Below, one piece after another: positions 34,302-35,119 of a stretch of DNA of 35,119 bases; within the stretch, counting starts at the first letter, position 1; each line of letters starts with the position of its first letter. The notes beneath the pieces were generated by a model. That model did not search any database. It was not told where the DNA came from and worked only from the letters and a program-made list of their open reading frames with translations. The stretch lies in contig CACLPI010000011.1 of assembly GCA_902608795.1 (NCBI GenBank), positions 1 through 35,119 of the forward strand, read 5' to 3'. This DNA is from an uncultured Bacteroidota bacterium (GTDB lineage Bacteria > Bacteroidota > Bacteroidia > Flavobacteriales > Flavobacteriaceae). The position numbers and the translations under genes were made by a program.

Positions 34302-34307
34302 TACGAT

Positions 34308-35119
34308 ATGAGTAACTATTTCAATTCGCTTAGTGAATCAGAAAAAAAATTACAGTTGTCAAAGTGTAGATTTATGAATATTGATGAGTTTGATAATGAA
34401 AATAATATTTTAAAAGAAAAAAATATTGTAATTGTTGGTTGTGGTGCACAAGGTCTGAACCAGGGTTTAAATATGCGAGATTCAGGATTAAATATTTCAT
34501 ATGCCTTAAGAAATAGTGCAATTTCATCAAAAAGAAAGTCATTTATAAACGCTAGTAGAAATAATTTTAAAGTTGGACCTTTTGATGAGTTAATTCCAAA
34601 TGCTGATATGGTAATTAATTTGACGCCAGATAAGAATCATACTCACGTAGTTAATACTGTTATGCCTCTAATGAAAAAAAATTCAATTCTTTCATATTCA
34701 CATGGTTTTAATATAGTAGAAGAAGGAATTAAAATCAGAGAAGATATAACGGTAATTATGGTTGCCCCAAAATGTCCAGGAACAGAAGTTAGAGAAGAGT
34801 TTAAAAGAGGTTTTGGTGTGCCGACATTAATCGCAGTACATTCTGCAAATGATCCCAATATTCAAGGGTTAGATTTAGCAAAAGCATATGCGTATTCACT
34901 TGGTTCACACAGGGCTGGTGTTCTAGAATCATCTTTCATTGCAGAAGTAAAAAGTGATTTAATGGGAGAGCAGACTATTTTATGTGGTGTACTTCAGACG
35001 GCATCAATACTATTATTTGAAAAAATGGTTAACGAGGGTCTAGAAAAGACATATGCCGCAAAACAAATTCAAAATGGTTGGGAGATTATTACTGAGTCAT
35101 TAAAGCACGGAGGTATTTC
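34308..35119 (+). CDS. ilvC: Ketol-acid reductoisomerase, class II (3' end cut by window edge)
   Basis: IlvC isomerises and reduces acetolactate or acetohydroxybutyrate. The ATG at 34308 opens a frame that runs off the window after 270 codons. It begins like the long, E. coli-type (class II) enzyme of about 490 residues. The nucleotide-binding motif [16 protein letters not shown] is at 40-55. R68, R76 and S78 in the Y-A-L-R-N..K-R-K-S loop predict NADPH preference. H132 lies in S-Y-S-H-G-F, and the metal ligands D217 and E221 are in [13 protein letters not shown]. Numbering agrees with the E. coli protein at these sites. Spacing of six bases from ilvN supports one transcript. Confidence 0.95.
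   Translation, partial: MSNYFNSLSESEKKLQLSKCRFMNIDEFDNENNILKEKNIVIVGCGAQGLNQGLNMRDSGLNISYALRNSAISSKRKSFINASRNNFKVGPFDELIPNADMVINLTPDKNHTHVVNTVMPLMKKNSILSYSHGFNIVEEGIKIREDITVIMVAPKCPGTEVREEFKRGFGVPTLIAVHSANDPNIQGLDLAKAYAYSLGSHRAGVLESSFIAEVKSDLMGEQTILCGVLQTASILLFEKMVNEGLEKTYAAKQIQNGWEIITESLKHGGI

Noticed and set aside
1-35119. CRISPR array, insertion sequence, prophage or integron
   Set aside because: No regularly spaced repeats, transposase, integrase or phage genes and no terminal inverted repeats were seen. Gene content and base composition are uniform.

Overview
The window is chromosomal DNA of an AT-rich bacterium of the phylum Bacteroidetes, most likely a marine Flavobacteriia member. 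The evidence is a GLPGLI-family secreted protein, a CarboxypepD_reg/TonB-receptor-like outer-membrane barrel, signal peptides ending in ..FSQ, ..NSQ or ..YSQ, A-rich rather than Shine-Dalgarno-like start regions, and -7 boxes of the Bacteroidetes TAnnTTTG type. The DNA is densely coded. I see no insertion sequence, prophage, CRISPR array or clear sign of recent transfer.

Layout. 1-2568: mutS, cut by the left edge. 2697-2868: tRNA-Gly(GCC) and tRNA-Leu(UAA), closed by a strong terminator. 3008-4171: a DUF1624/HGSNAT-like membrane protein whose stop codon abuts that of a convergent DEAD-box RNA helicase (4172-5884). 5978-12457: a trp locus with a near-consensus promoter, an 18-codon leader peptide carrying three consecutive Trp codons, a terminator and a competing antiterminator, then trpE-G-D-C-F-B-A packed with overlaps. 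12489-20299: nine leftward genes, etfB-etfA-bifunctional nuclease-nupC-thyA-folA-fabD-lspA-waaA. They cover electron transfer, nucleoside uptake, dTMP/folate recycling, fatty acid initiation, lipoprotein processing and Kdo transfer. 20431-24094: pdhB and a membrane pyrophosphatase hppA with an unusual soluble C-terminal domain, closed by a bidirectional terminator shared with a deoxynucleoside kinase gene. 24129-25515: the kinase gene and a secreted protein of unknown function, both leftward. 25600-30280: a tight three-gene unit of GLPGLI protein, AlkB-type alkane monooxygenase and outer-membrane barrel. 30383-35119: ilvD-ilvB-ilvN-ilvC (branched-chain amino acid synthesis), with ilvC cut by the right edge.

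How the genes work together. The trp operon encodes every step from chorismate to tryptophan, and its leader shows the logic of ribosome-mediated attenuation: the antiterminator's 5' strand contains the leader peptide stop codon. The ilv genes supply the common steps for Val/Ile/Leu. ThyA and FolA form the dTMP/dihydrofolate cycle beside a concentrative nucleoside transporter, and a deoxynucleoside kinase gene lies further along. The GLPGLI-AlkB-barrel unit suggests, by inference only, surface handling of a hydrophobic substrate linked to terminal hydroxylation.

Most of the window is ordinary core genome. The best candidates for something under-described are the trp attenuator (possibly on a nearly leaderless transcript), the pyrophosphatase fused to an NTF2-like domain, and the alkB unit embedded between GLPGLI and outer-membrane barrel genes.
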